Positions 1 to 11,325 of a stretch of DNA of 64,000 nt are shown here, piece by piece. This DNA is from Nilaparvata lugens (Eukaryota > Arthropoda > Insecta > Hemiptera > Delphacidae). The notes under the pieces were generated by a model. It worked only from the letters and a program-made list of their open reading frames with translations. It did no database searches and had not been told where the DNA came from. Within the stretch, counting starts at the first letter, position 1. Every line of letters starts with the position of its first letter. The translations under genes and the position numbers were made by a program. The DNA lies in NCBI RefSeq assembly GCF_014356525.2, contig NC_052508.1:64351417-64415416 (forward strand), written 5' to 3'.

Positions 1-326
1 TTGAATGTATTAGATCATTGTTTCCCTGTAAAAATATATTTAATTATAGCTACCGTATTTCCAAAGTACTATCCTTTCAAATTATTTTATTGTGAATAAT
101 TATTCATCATAGCGAATAAGCTACTATTCACTAAAAATCATTAATTTGATATTGCGATTGTGGAATGAAATGAATAAATAAAACGTTATGTTTATGCTTG
201 AAACACTTTTTAATCATGATGAAAAGATTTTTTTATTGAAAAAGGACACAGAAGGACTTTCTATTGCGGGGTATGTGTCCGATCATTGATGAAAAAATAT
301 ATCAGTGAATGTTTCACATGATGTAA
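1..326. other. AT-rich intergenic DNA, no feature seen
   Basis: AT-rich sequence with no open frame of note and no repeat that I could pair with another part of the window. Confidence 0.5.
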
Positions 327-1334
327 CTATACAGGATGATTCATAATTATGGTAAAATATTTTAATACGTGATAGTAGAGGTAAAAATAAGAAAAAAGTT
401 CATATAAACATATATCCATAAACGCTTCATTAGCGAGCTATACAGGATGAAAGATTTCGCCCGGAATTCAGTTCCTCTGGTGAAATACACAAATGCAGAA
501 TTGTTTGGCGACTAGTTTTTGAGAAATTTATGCTGAATTCATATGGAAAAATATCTGAAAAATTGAATAAAACTAGTCTGGAAGGCCATTAATCCTAATC
601 TTCCACAACATCAGTTTTCAGTGAACATTTGGGCAGGAATCGTAGGAGATCATCTACTTCTGTTCGAGCATCCTCCCAGGCTCAATGGCATGATCTACTA
701 GTCTTTTGGTACCTATAAGTTTAATGTCATTTAGTATGCTACTTTCATATAAAAAAAATATCATAAAAACAGAATATTTTATTTGCAATCAGCTACAAGT
801 TATGAGTTATTAGTTCTCTCCTCATAAAACAGCAAATTTTTGTGGTGTAATGTACTACATAAGAATACATTTTATCCAACTTTTATTTAAATTTAGTTTA
901 CACAGCTTACATCATTCTTTTCAGAATTAAATTCTCTACAATTTATATTGCGAGGAATTATTTGTTTACTGGTCATTAAAGAAAGTTATTGGGCATCAAA
1001 CGTAGAAGTCTGCGTTTTTCTACTTAGATTTTTTGCATATTTAAACTTTTTTCTCAAAAACTACTCACACTACAGCTTCCAGACTAGTTTTATTCAATTT
1101 TTCAGATATTTTTCCATATGAATTCAGAATAAATTTCTCAAAAACTAGTCGCCAAACAAATCAGCATTTGTGTATTTCACCAGAGGAACTGAATTCCGGG
1201 CGAAATCTTTCACTCTGTATAGCTCGCTAATGAAGCGTTTATGGATATATGTTTATATGAACTTTTTTTCTTATTTTTACCTCTACTATCACGTATTAAA
1301 TTATTTTACTATAATTATGAATCACCTTGTATAG
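327..1334. mobile_element. Foldback element with about 258-bp terminal inverted repeats
   Basis: The left arm (327-584) begins CTATACAGGATGATTCAT and recurs as its reverse complement in the right arm (1076-1334), which ends ATGAATCACCTTGTATAG. The arms match along nearly their whole length with scattered substitutions and short indels. The 490-bp centre has no coding capacity that I recognise. This is the layout of a non-autonomous DNA transposon or long MITE. I could not fix a target-site duplication, so the superfamily is open. Confidence 0.75.
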
Positions 1335-1433
1335 TGCATTAGTTATTATACTGTTCACTATTTCAAATTTAATTTCAAAATTCAAGAGTTCAGTTACTCT
1401 TGTACAGAATCTATAATAAGCTCTATATATTAT

Positions 1434-1650
1434 ACTAGTAGCAGGTAACCCGTGTTTTACATTAGGGAACATTTTGTTCTGTGAAATGCAATCTCCTCTG
1501 ATGTCCAGAAAACATGAAAAATAGAATAACTACGGTATTTCATCAAAATTACGTGGATAATCTTCATCATATTTTAAAATTCTTAGCAAAAAATGTTTGG
1601 TCTCGATCCCGCAAATTTTCATTCATTAAGCGCGTGAGCTACGGTACAAA
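1434..1650 (-). mobile_element. tRNA-derived SINE, minus strand
   Basis: Read on the minus strand, the element starts with a tRNA-like head. It has an A-box-like GTAGCTCACGCGC near 1640 and a B-box-like GGATCGAGACC near 1600. A tail follows with the words AGGAGATTGCATTT and ACACGGGTTACCTGCTA. The same tail words occur at 2689-2785 and part of them at 13735-13960, which supports a dispersed family. Pol III promoter function is inferred from the box similarity only. Confidence 0.55.
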
Positions 1651-2688
1651 TTATGCCAAGGAGTCGCTGTTTGTTTAAGCTTTTATTGTAAACTTATATT
1701 TACAAATTGGATGGATTCGTTTTAATTTATTATGCAATAGGAATTGATTAATGAATAGAATTGAAAATAAGCCTGTTTAAGGCTTGATTGAAGTATTCAT
1801 CATTAACATTTTGTGTGAGAATTAAATGATATGAGTAGGCCTACCGGTATATAGGTACCGGTAGCTAAGTTAACTTGTTACTAGGCGTTTTTCCATTTGC
1901 ATTTTTAATATCCTAATAAACTCCATCTAGAACTTGATGGTACACTGGAGCCGACTTGTAACATTCTATTCAATAAAATAAAATAATCTTATTGATTTTT
2001 CCATTCTTCCGATTGCTTAAAAAAATTTCCACTTACCAGCTTCCTTGATTTCTTGAGCCATTTTGAGTATTTTATATGTCCTGGTTCCATTTTTAATCCA
2101 AAAAACCGTAAGACCCACCCGATTGAGAATTCAATTGGTTTCATCTTCATATAAATAGCCTTTCAAATGAAACATCATGTCAAAAATAAATAAAAACATA
2201 TTAACTTGTCCTATAATTTTCTTTACAGAAATAGCTGCATGAGCGAAGCGATAGTTAACTGACGCTTTGGTTCTAATTTTTAAGATTTTATATTTCTTAG
2301 AACCATTTTACAAATCAAGTTTGTAGGCCAAAATTTATGTCATACAGAGTTAAACATTGTAATCGACTGACTATACTTAATGCAGAATATTCTTGGAAAT
2401 GCAAAAGGAATAATATTAATAATCATTATTACAAAGCATATATTTTTTGTATTTAATATATAATTCTTAAAGTTTCGTGCTGAAAGCACAATGTCATTCG
2501 TCAACTCATACATGATTCAACATTACTCTCGTTTGTAATGCCAGTATATAATAACATAGTTCCAATAAAAAAGTTCCAATAAAAAATAAAAGTAATAAAT
2601 AAATAAAAAGTAAAAGTTCCAATAAATGGAAATTTCATGTATTTGAATAGACTATGATCATCGTCTTTATATAGGCCTATATCCAACT
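1651..2688. other. Intergenic DNA without recognised feature
   Basis: AT-rich stretch with no supported gene. Short open frames such as one at 2501-2686 on the minus strand are low-complexity and lack any family resemblance. A small local duplication of AAAGTTCCAATAAA lies near 2570-2625. Confidence 0.4.
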
Positions 2689-2785
2689 AGCAGGAAACCC
2701 GTTCTTTGCTCTGGGGAATAATTTGTGTTGTATAAAATGCAATCTCCTTTTATGGCCAGGAAACATGAAAATAGAATCACATTTA
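2689..2785 (-). mobile_element. SINE tail fragment
   Basis: The sequence CTAGCAGGAAACCCG through GGCCAGGAAACATGAAAA matches, with several substitutions, the tail of the SINE at 1434-1650 in the same orientation. The tRNA-like head is not recognisable here, so this is a partial or more decayed copy. Confidence 0.5.
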
Positions 2786-4011
2786 TATCGGATAGATTTG
2801 TTTCAATCATAATATTAAAATTTAATTATCAATAATACCTGAAAATAGGCCTATCCTTGGTTAATTCAGAATCTCAAAGTAAAATTGAAAGTTAATACGT
2901 GATGATGCGTCAAAATGTCACAATTATTGTGTCTATCCCGTTCATGTATAAGACAAATTCATTTCTTTAGTAATAAGAAGATTATGAATTGAAATTGATA
3001 AACAAGTCATCAGGTTTGTGAGCTGTGCTCAGCTCATCCATCTCAAATAAAATTTAAAATCTCATCATCTGAGTTTGATGAGAAATTATAATTTTTAAAG
3101 ATAGGTAATATTAGTTTTCATCTCATCTCGAATAGTCGATACAACATTGAAAAACTTCAAGTTGAAGTTTTTCTACTTATGTGATAATAAGTAATAGAAT
3201 TCGTGATAAATATTCACAGCGATATTCATCAATTTATTCATAGATTTTATAATATCTCTTCAAACAAGTTTAGGTTGATTTATTTGTTCTGTGAGAAAAT
3301 GTATTCATTTAAGCTAGTAAATGTAGTTGGGAATATCTTGTATGACCTGTAATTCATTTTCATCTGTAATGACATCTCCTCTCCTAACTGGAGGGTCACA
3401 GCATGTACACACGGCATCGTTCTCATCGGACCAGGGGGCTTCAACTTCAGGTAGCTTCAACAAAAACATTCAATCAGTTCAAATAATATGGATAGTCAGC
3501 CACGTAATTAAAATCTATGGTCAAAAGGTTAAGTACGGTACCAATGGTTTTTGTAGCCTCTGGAGTGATGTCATAGTGAGCGTTCGCCGAGCAAATACCC
3601 CCCCCCCCATACACACAGATGGATAGTCTAGTGGGGAGATTCCAAAATATGTTGTATAATACTGTATATTGTAATTTATATTCGTGTATTATGTTTTTTT
3701 TTTGAAAATAAATTTAAATTCAAACAATACTTTGGGGTCACAGCGACTTTGAAATTTCCTTAGGGAAACAAACTTTGGAGTGAATAAAACTTTTACGATA
3801 GTTAGGTATACAAACGAGTACCGGTGGGTCTAGAACTAAATTAGCATTTACTGTAGGCTTTTGCAAGCTAGGTCGGAACTGTGACTAGCTCTACCATACC
3901 ATATTAATTTTCCCCAGAGTTTTTTTGAATAGACTAGACTGTAGAAGTATGCTATATATTATTTCGTTTAGATTTAATTATGAACTACTTATTATCTAGC
4001 AAATTTCACAA
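2786..4011. other. Intergenic DNA, possible LINE 3' tail near 3640-3735
   Basis: No gene is supported. A C homopolymer lies at about 3598-3607. The run GAAAATAAATTTAAATTC near 3703-3722 has an AATAAA signal followed by an ATTC-type tail. This resembles LINE 3' ends elsewhere in the window, but no LINE coding sequence precedes it. The 99-codon frame at 3327-3626 ends in the C run and shows no recognisable domain. Confidence 0.35.
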
Positions 4012-5499
4012 AACTGAAATTGAAATTGAAATTTATTCACAACACTGACATGTTATACAAATATTTTTACAATGCAATTATTATAAAGAAACAGTATCAT
4101 GATGGAAAAAAATAAAAGTACTTCAATAGCTTAACAGCTGTGGTTGAAGTTCTACACTATTGTTAATTATTGTACATAATAATATGAACGAGACAGTCAC
4201 TTGATTTTGATAACTAAAAAAAATAATAAGTCTTTGTCAATTTCACAGAAACAGAAATAGTGAAAAACAAAAAAGAAATAATAATAAAACCTGAAAAAAC
4301 AAATGAAATATAATTTTCCGAAGTACCTAAACATCTATACAGTAAATATATAACATGAAAAGAATAAATAAAAAAATGAATGAATAAATAGACCTCTGTC
4401 ACCAGTCAAATTTTCAACAATTGAGTCTAAAAACAGTCAAATTGAGCATCAGTAAAGTGACAAATAAATGCAAAAGTTAAATTTAGTACAAAATATTGTT
4501 CAAAATACTACAAGCAAATACTGAAGGAAAAATAATATTAATTCAATAAAACCGATTTACGCGGGAAAAAATGAAAAAAGTCTGAGCAGAATCAAAAACA
4601 GTGAAAGCGTCTTGAAATGATTGGAAAAAAGAGCAACGAGAAATGTATGATAGTCTAAAGAAAGGATTAGTTGGCCTCTAGAATATTTCCTCCTCAATGT
4701 CAATCCCACATATCCACTCCTCAATTTCATTCCTGAGCTTTCTGCTACCGCTCATATTTTCTTTGAATTTAGTCGGGATTAAATTTATCAGCCTCTGAGA
4801 GACGTAAATAGAAATTGTCTTCTACTCACATTTAAGTCCATTCTATTTTGCTGAAATATGTCTCTAGTGGGGTGTAAGTTCAAGTTGGAACCGGTTACAC
4901 GCCTATTAAATTTATGTTTATTGTTTTTTATGTGAAATATTAGGTTTTTATGTAGAGCTGTCGAACGGTTAACACTTTAAAATCATTGAATAGATTACAG
5001 GTGGGATAACGTCTGGGCTGCCTAGCATATAGTTTTAATAATATATTTTTGAATTATGAATAGCTTTTTTAAAATATGTATTCAAAGCCCCACCCCAAGC
5101 CCATATACCATATTGTATAACCGATTGTGCATATGAGAAGTAAATTAATTTTGTAATTTCCAAGTTATTTAGTTGTCTAATTTTGATAAAATCTATATAT
5201 TAGGTATTTCAGTTTTTGAAAGCACATATTATTTATATGAGTGCCACACCTGAGATGAGGATCTATCAGAATCCCTAGATACAGTATTTTACTTGCTCTT
5301 TTTTATGGATCTCTGGACAAGGACAAAGGCTGTAAGGCTGATTATTACAGTCAACTCTGTGTATTTTAATGCTTTCCAATGCCTGAGGTTGTGTTGCGGC
5401 AGTAGGTGAAAAAGTCATGAAGACGCTTTTGTCAGTATTTAAAGTTAATGTTCATTAAGCCATGATTTTGCTACCTTCAGACCACTCTCTGCCACTTGT

Positions 5500-5830
5500 T
5501 CCACCTCTTCCCAAGAATGGCCAGTAAAAGTTAAAGCGGTATCATCAGCAAATGATATAATATTTCAATGATCAATATCCAGTGTGAGCAGGTCATTTAT
5601 ATATAGATCTGAAATAGAATCGGAGAAAGAACTGTTCCCTGTGGCAAGCCATATTCTGTGAGTTTTTTATTACTAGTAACGTTATTAAGAGTTAGCAGTT
5701 GATGACGATCTGATAGGTAGCTGTTGAACAATGTAAGTGGTGAGTCTCTAATTCCCAGGTGCTCCATCTTTTTCAAGAGTCTAGACTGCGATACAGTATC
5801 AAAGGCTTTTGCCAAGTCTAAAAAGTAGTT
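5500..5830 (-). pseudogene. LINE reverse transcriptase fragment
   Basis: The minus strand at 5815-5597 encodes the RT motifs AKAFDTV and LPQGTVLSPILF, corresponding to finger and palm motifs of non-LTR reverse transcriptases. Just downstream, near 5565-5530, the FADDTALTF catalytic motif is readable after the open frame breaks. The fragment belongs to the surrounding LINE. Flanking sequence shows further RT remnants interrupted by stops, so it cannot make a functional enzyme. Confidence 0.8.
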
Positions 5831-6839
5831 GCGGTTTACTTTTCTATTAGGCCTATTGAAATTATCTATTATTATTTCGAGTAACTAAGTTATAGCATCT
5901 TCTGTCGATTTTTTAGTTTTAAAACCATACTGATTTTTATTTATAATAATAAATTTTCCCAAAAAGCTTACAAGTCAATTTTTAATTTTTTTCCATAACT
6001 TCAGCCAGATTATTTATTAAGCTTGTTGGGCGATAGTTTATAGGATTTGTTGGGTCACCTGACTTATGAAGAGCCACTACTTTGGCCACTTCAAATTGTT
6101 TTGGAAAATGACCTATGAGAAAGCATTTATTCTAAGAGGATTCAAGATGTGAGTAGCCACTCTTTTTAGGCATACTGAAACTCAAATTATCTACTCCAGG
6201 AGGATAATTACTTTTCAGAGACATTATTGTGTCTAATATTTTATCATTATAAAAGTCAAATAAAAGGAACTATGTAGAGGGATTATCGAATCAATATGAG
6301 TTCGTGCCCTAGGATTTTCATTTATTATTTTATCCGCATACAATTGACCTACATTCAAGAAATGATAGTTTAAAACTTCTGCGTATAAGCTGGGTATTTT
6401 TTTAACTTTTTTAGCATTTAACAGGTCATTAATACATTCCCATGTTTTTTTAGAGTTTCCTCTACATTGACACAATTTATTATTGTAGTAGTCATATTTT
6501 ATTTTCCTTAAGAGGTTATTTAAAAGGTTTCTATAATTTGCATACCGTATTGAGACTTAAGAACGGAGTTTAAAGGTTGTTTATTCAGCGCTTGATGCAT
6601 ATTGTATCACGCTTTCTTATTAATTTAATGAGTCCGGTCGTTATCCAGGGTTTGAGTGGTTTAAGTCTATTTGCTACAGTACTGTTTTTATCTGAGTCGC
6701 CCAATCTATCTCTTTGATTAGTGTATTGACAAAGATATCAACCGCATCATCAACATTTGATTCAAGCTGTGAGTATAAGTCAGTCCAGTTATGATTTGCT
6801 TAAGATTCCTTATTAATTTAATGAAATTTATAGATTTTT

Positions 6840-7676
6840 TTAAATGTACCGTACACTTGGATTTGTTTCTTTTCTATTCTCGTCAAGACAGAGATTAATA
6901 CATGTTAAGTAGTGGTCGGTAATACTTGTTTTCATTATCGACCCGATAATGTTTTCATTATTAAAAGATGTTTTTTTGTAAAAAATATGATCAATGCATG
7001 AATTTGATCCGTTTGACTCACGAGTGGGTTTGTTGATAAAAGATTTGAATCCATTTGATAAAAGAATATCGAAATACTCACTTACAGTGTTTATGTTTTG
7101 GTTTATAACAAGATTTATATCACCAGTAACTATATTCTGGCAATTTGTATGATTAAAAAAGCAATACAATCCTTGAGACTATCTAGGAAAATCTGCAAGT
7201 TTGAAGAGGGAGATCGGTAAATAGCAACAATAGTGAAACTTATATTTGTGTCCGGTATTATTACGTACACTCAATATTAAATAATATGACTCAAGTATAT
7301 CGAAACTTTTCGTCTCTACTTCAAGAATATTTTTAGTAAAAATGCAAATCCCATCACATCTATTGAGTTTACTTAGTGCATTATGAATTGAATAACCACT
7401 CAAATTACAATTCGGGTCACTATTTACAATCCAGGTCTCATTGAGAGCAATTATTATAATATCAAAGTTCGTCTCACAGTTTTGCAGAATATAAGCTAGG
7501 TCGTCAAAATTTCTATTCATACTCCTTATATTCATGTGACAAATGTTTAAAAAATTCTCACATGCTTCATCTGTATTATTCTGTGGATTAAAAGTAAAGA
7601 TATCATCCACCTCAATAGTGTTGTAGGACTCACTTGCTATTTCATCTTCGAAACAATTTATCAGATCATTCATCAT
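6840..7676 (-). pseudogene. LINE ORF2 endonuclease domain, broken
   Basis: Two minus-strand frames (7676-7179 and 7169-6840) together carry APE-type endonuclease motifs. The first has ICHMNIRSMNRNFDDL and ALNETWI, the Asn and Glu catalytic regions. The second has GDINL, a late SCIDHIF motif and a TDHYL motif that normally holds the catalytic His. The break near 7170-7180 and some missing spacing mean the domain is frameshifted. It nicks target DNA in active LINEs. This copy is a relic. Confidence 0.75.
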
Positions 7677-8109
7677 ATAGTAATAATGGAAAGAAACATT
7701 TAAATAATAAAATGAATATAAATATAATGCTTAAAGTAGACCCAAGACACTCCCTTTTAGAGTAATATAAAAGAACATTTGGGATGACCAAGAGACTGAA
7801 AATTGAACAATTTTCAACATAATGACAAAATATAAACATGAGAGGATGGAGATTGCTGATTACAAGGAAACGAATCACCGTATAAGTAGATTTCAAAAAC
7901 GTTGGCAGTGACAGTACTGCAACATCGAATTTCAAAAAGGATAATAAAAAGGTAGTCATTCAGTATTTCCTGGTTAAAAGGCACTACTATAGAACAATAA
8001 GAAAGTCACAATTTTTCAAGATCACTCAACAAAGAAATTTTCACACATGGTTTGCCCTGCTCTTTCCTCATGAAGATCCTCCCCTTGTCCACCCATAGAT
8101 ATCCTACGT

Positions 8110-8544
8110 CTAGTTCTTACTCTTCTTTGCATCCCTGGCAGCAGCATATATCTTTCTCCTTCCTGGACTGAGACGGATGTAGACCGGAGTCGGAGGTTTT
8201 TGTTGGAAACCGAGGTCTTGAGTAGACAAGTTCCGCTTAATCTTCCTTTTCCCTATTACTGCAAATTTGTCCTCTCTTCTAACAAACTTCACAATAATTC
8301 CTGCGGGGCGTTTCTCGTCTTTCTGCTTCCCCAGTCGATGACACACATCAATCCTATCTCGCGAGATATTAACGTCAAGCGCGGAACACACCCTTCGAAC
8401 CGTCTCATATAAATCATCGTTTGCAGCCTTCATCATGTTGCCACAATTTGGATGGCAACGTTTTTTGCAATCATTGCAAGCAATATTGCTCCTTGTTGCT
8501 GTTATCGGAGCCTGACACACCGTGCATACCGACTTATCACCCAT
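8110..8544 (-). pseudogene. LINE ORF1 protein, internally shortened
   Basis: A 144-codon frame begins with an ATG at 8544. Residues 7-34 form a PHD-like zinc finger with pairs CTVC and CNDC, then an HPNC. After a short link comes the region RIDVCHRLGKQ and IVKFVRREDKF, typical of the RNA-binding part of LINE ORF1 proteins with a PHD finger. The coiled coil usually found between them is missing, so an in-frame internal deletion is likely. It lies just 5' of the ORF2 relics in the same orientation. Confidence 0.7.
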
Positions 8545-8994
8545 ACTTTAAAGCTCTCAACTCAAAAAACAACAGGAATAGAGGATTTTTTGGCCTATCC
8601 CTTTCTTCGAATAAATCGCAGTATCAATGAAAACACGGAAGAGGATGGCAAGGAAAAATAGATTTGCGTCAATAGGGCTATCGTGACGACTTGTGAAAAG
8701 GAAGCCCCTGAAATGAGAATACAATTTATAAAGAAGGAAACATGTAAGGGAAAAAGAAGGGAATAATGAGAAAAAGAATTAGTAGAATGAAGGGTGCAAA
8801 ATTATGTGCTGAGAAAAACTCACGTTACCAATATACAAGTAGCAGTTATTGTAGAAGCAAGCCAGCTGTATTTCGTAGAGTTGCAGATAGTGTAATCAAA
8901 TCACAAGATAGTCACAGCACTACTGTCTCGCTCGGCTGCCCGAGAACGACTGAAACTAATTCTGTTATTTGAGTAGCATACATGTTTTTAGGCT

Positions 8995-9325
8995 ACCTAC
9001 CATGGTTTTTTGTCCATTGAACACTTTATATTTTCTACTTAAAATTTTCAAATAGCCATCATTTTGTTCTATGAATTTGAAAAATTATCATTATTTTCTA
9101 GTAGCTTTTGTCTAGCTGTTATTAATATGCAAAGTATCAATTTCGTATGATTCACCATTATCCATGAAAAAATAATAAGTGGAAAAGCAAAATGGCCGCT
9201 GTTTGAGTAACTGAAGACTACCGGACAATTTAAATATGATATTTAGAAATGTTACCGTTTTTCTTACCCAGGAGCAATGCCCTAGAGTATTGTTAGGGAG
9301 TTCTTAAACACTCTGTAGAAGTGTC
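8995..9325 (+). mobile_element. Truncated MITE, same family as 62041-62607
   Basis: The stretch from ATGGTTTTTTGTCCATTG to GGGAGTTCTTAAACACTCTG matches the right two thirds of the element centred at 62323. It includes the words AAAATGGCCGCTGT, GAGTAACTGAAGAC and GCCCTAGAGTATTG. The left terminal repeat is absent, so this copy is truncated. Confidence 0.65.
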
Positions 9326-9577
9326 AAATTTGCACGACCATATGCTATCTCATTATGTTCGAAGGTGATAACCATAGCCTAGTATGGTGCATAATGCCAT
9401 ACATGTCCATCATGTGATGTCACACCACCACCCTTCCACCCACATGATAAAATGTGGCCCGACTGTGCAATAAGCTAAAATAACTTGAATTAAGTTATTT
9501 TAAGTTATTTTTTGAGAATTGAATAACTTTTTCTAAAATTGATAATCTGATACCTGTAATAAATTACTGATTAATAG
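9326..9577. other. Intergenic DNA, no feature
   Basis: No recognised gene or repeat. A short direct reiteration of TTAAGTTATTTTAAG lies near 9492-9512. Confidence 0.35.
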
Positions 9578-9599
9578 TAATATTATTATTATTATTATT
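9578..9599. repeat. (ATT)n microsatellite at the 3' edge of an R4/Dong-like element
   Basis: Seven or so ATT units directly abut the 3' end of the minus-strand retroelement at 9600-10748. Confidence 0.7.
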
Positions 9600-10748
9600 G
9601 CAAAATATCTTTTGTCTTAATAACTAAGTAGCCGGAGATCAATTCTGATCTCAAGACTAAAATAGTTGCAATTCAAAGCAGAGACTCATTCACTCTTTTC
9701 CAGATCAGAGGCTTAGAAACTTACGTACAATATTAGTTGTACCAAGGACTGCTGCTTTCTGCATAATTCTCATATGCCAGTTCTCCAACTGCAGTTGTTC
9801 CATTGCTTGTCTCCATTCTTTTGTGACCAGTCCATTGGCAGACACTACTATAGGGATTATCACCACCTTCCTTAATTTATACATATCTTTCAGTTCAACT
9901 GACAGGGGCTGGTATTTTCTTTTCTTTTCGGCAATGGTACTCACAAGATTCTCATCAAGGGGCACTGCCACATCAATTATGTAAGCCTCTTTATTCTTTC
10001 TGTCAAACAAGACGATGTCTGGCCTGTTAGCCTCCACTGCTCTGTCAGTTGTCATACAGCAATCCCAAAGAAGTCTTCCCTTTTCACCATTCAAGACCAT
10101 TTCTGGCTTACACTTGTAATAGGGCACCTCACTCGCTATCAACTCATATCTTTTCGCCATTGCCTGATGAACCACTTTGGCCACATTGTTGTGCCGTTGC
10201 AAATACTCTGTATTAGCTAGTACAGAGCAGCCACCACAAATATGCTGTATCGATTCTATGGCTTTCCTGCAGAGCCGACAGCTACTATCCACTGTGAGTC
10301 CCATCACATATCTTTTGTAAGCTCTAGTGCTGATTACCTGGTCCTGAATGGCAAACATGAAACCTTCAGTCTCACCGAATATTCCACTAGTCTGCAACCA
10401 CTCAATTGATTCTTTTCTGTCAACACAATCAGAATGAAGTGCTGCAGCAAATCTTCCATGCAGCTCTTTCTGCTTCCACGCTTCCAGCCTCTCTTCTACT
10501 GTGCTGGCTGTTAGCTGTTGGACTCCATGTGCCAGCTGCAATGGGCTGTACTCCCTGTCTACCAGACAAACGGTCTTTAGCAGACCACTGTTTGCATTCT
10601 GGAAGTATTTCCGCAGTCTGTCTTCCTGTTGACGACACATAGTCTCCAGACTCAAGAGGCCTCTTCCACCAACACCTCTAGGCAGGTAGAGCCTCTGGAT
10701 TGAGCTACGGGGTGATGAAGTCTATTCTTTGTCAAAGTTGTTCTTACC
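9600..10748 (-). mobile_element. 5'-truncated R4/Dong-like non-LTR retrotransposon inserted in TAA repeats
   Basis: A minus-strand element whose only coding part is the C-terminal restriction-like endonuclease region. It is bounded by (TTA)n on both sides: a long array at 10749-10831 and a short one at 9578-9599. Dong elements of insects are known to insert in TAA repeats, and R4-clade elements carry this type of endonuclease, so both sequence and target agree. The RT domain is missing, as expected of 5' truncation during target-primed reverse transcription. Confidence 0.65.
9705..10721 (-). CDS. Restriction-like endonuclease C-terminal region of a non-LTR retrotransposon
   Basis: The frame is open from just after a TAG at 10724-10722 down to the stop at 9705, about 338 codons. 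The first ATG is at 10655. The upstream in-frame part reads LYLPRGVGGRGLLSLET, a conserved link after the RT domain in R2/R4-type proteins. Near residues 125-145 of the ATG-started frame is the CCHC motif CRLC-x8-H-x4-C. It is followed by RPDIVLF and, 12 residues on, IIDVAVP, which together give the PD...D catalytic motif. The enzyme nicks target DNA to prime reverse transcription. The frame is intact but lacks RT, so it is a truncated passenger rather than a working gene. Its intactness suggests a young insertion. Confidence 0.75.
   Translation of the reverse strand, partial: TSSPRSSIQRLYLPRGVGGRGLLSLETMCRQQEDRLRKYFQNANSGLLKTVCLVDREYSPLQLAHGVQQLTASTVEERLEAWKQKELHGRFAAALHSDCVDRKESIEWLQTSGIFGETEGFMFAIQDQVISTRAYKRYVMGLTVDSSCRLCRKAIESIQHICGGCSVLANTEYLQRHNNVAKVVHQAMAKRYELIASEVPYYKCKPEMVLNGEKGRLLWDCCMTTDRAVEANRPDIVLFDRKNKEAYIIDVAVPLDENLVSTIAEKKRKYQPLSVELKDMYKLRKVVIIPIVVSANGLVTKEWRQAMEQLQLENWHMRIMQKAAVLGTTNIVRKFLSL

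Positions 10749-10831
<83 letters not shown>
10749..10831. repeat. (TTA)n microsatellite, about 27 units
   Basis: An uninterrupted TTA/ATT array at the 5' edge of the R4/Dong-like element. It is probably the target array in which the element landed, possibly expanded since. Confidence 0.9.
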
Positions 10832-11134
10832 AAAGTAGCCTATTGTACCTATACTCTTTTCAAGGTACCAATACCTACATCATCTTCATCCAGTACCGGT
10901 AGACTTTCAGCTGAATATGGAGGAACCTGAAATGCATATTCATATATGAAAAGCTATTTTCACATCAGATACTCTTGCTGGTGTGATGTGATATCTATTC
11001 ATGATGAGAACACTGAGATTCAATTTATGAGTTGAAAATAAGTGTTATACACTAATTTAAATATTATAGGTAGTGATATTTCTGAAAACATCCCAGTGTT
11101 TTCATCAGTTATTTTAATATACTTTTTTTTCTTT
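10832..11134. other. Intergenic DNA, no feature
   Basis: No gene or paired repeat recognised. Confidence 0.35.
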
Positions 11135-11325
11135 TTTTATTAGGGCTAGGCTACTCTTGAATAAAAATAAAGAATAAGAATCTATTGAAGTAATTGAATA
11201 TTATTCAATAACTTTGATAATGCCATCAAGGCCGAAACATGTCGCACCGGTACGATAATTAAACAATTTTTGAAAAAGGGTAGGTACCGTACTTGGATTT
11301 TTATTTTTTATTTCTATTTTTTCTT
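11135..11325. mobile_element. Small repeat family C, copy with CGAAACATGT core
   Basis: The left side reads AGGGCTAGGCTACTCTTG and an A-rich run. The centre contains ATCAAGGCCGAAACATGTCG, and the right side returns as an inverted T-rich run with AAAAAGGGTA. Related copies are at 19010-19142 (without the core) and 31035-31175 (core as ACATGTTTCGG). The inverted ends suggest a MITE. Confidence 0.45.

Larger units (their letters stand above)
4012..8690 (-). mobile_element. Decayed non-LTR retrotransposon (LINE), Jockey/CR1-like group
   Basis: Reading the minus strand from about 8690, the order is ORF1 (8544-8110), an endonuclease relic (7676-6840), reverse transcriptase relics (about 5830-5500) and a long decayed 3' part. 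It ends at about 4012-4035 in an AATTTCA-type hexamer tail. Many frameshifts and stops break ORF2. The order ORF1, APE-like endonuclease, RT and a hexameric tail is that of a nearly full-length LINE. Clade placement is uncertain. The tail assignment rests on pattern alone and the true 3' end could be nearer 4660. Confidence 0.75.

Noticed and set aside
1600..1650. A tRNA gene on the minus strand
   Set aside because: Only A-box and B-box-like words are present. No cloverleaf or acceptor stem can be formed, so it is a SINE head rather than a tRNA gene.
3327..3626. 99-codon frame
   Set aside because: It starts at a TTG, ends in a C homopolymer and shows no domain or splice context.
10406..10642. 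Frames overlapping the R4/Dong-like endonuclease on other frames and strands
   Set aside because: Shadows of the real minus-strand coding sequence.
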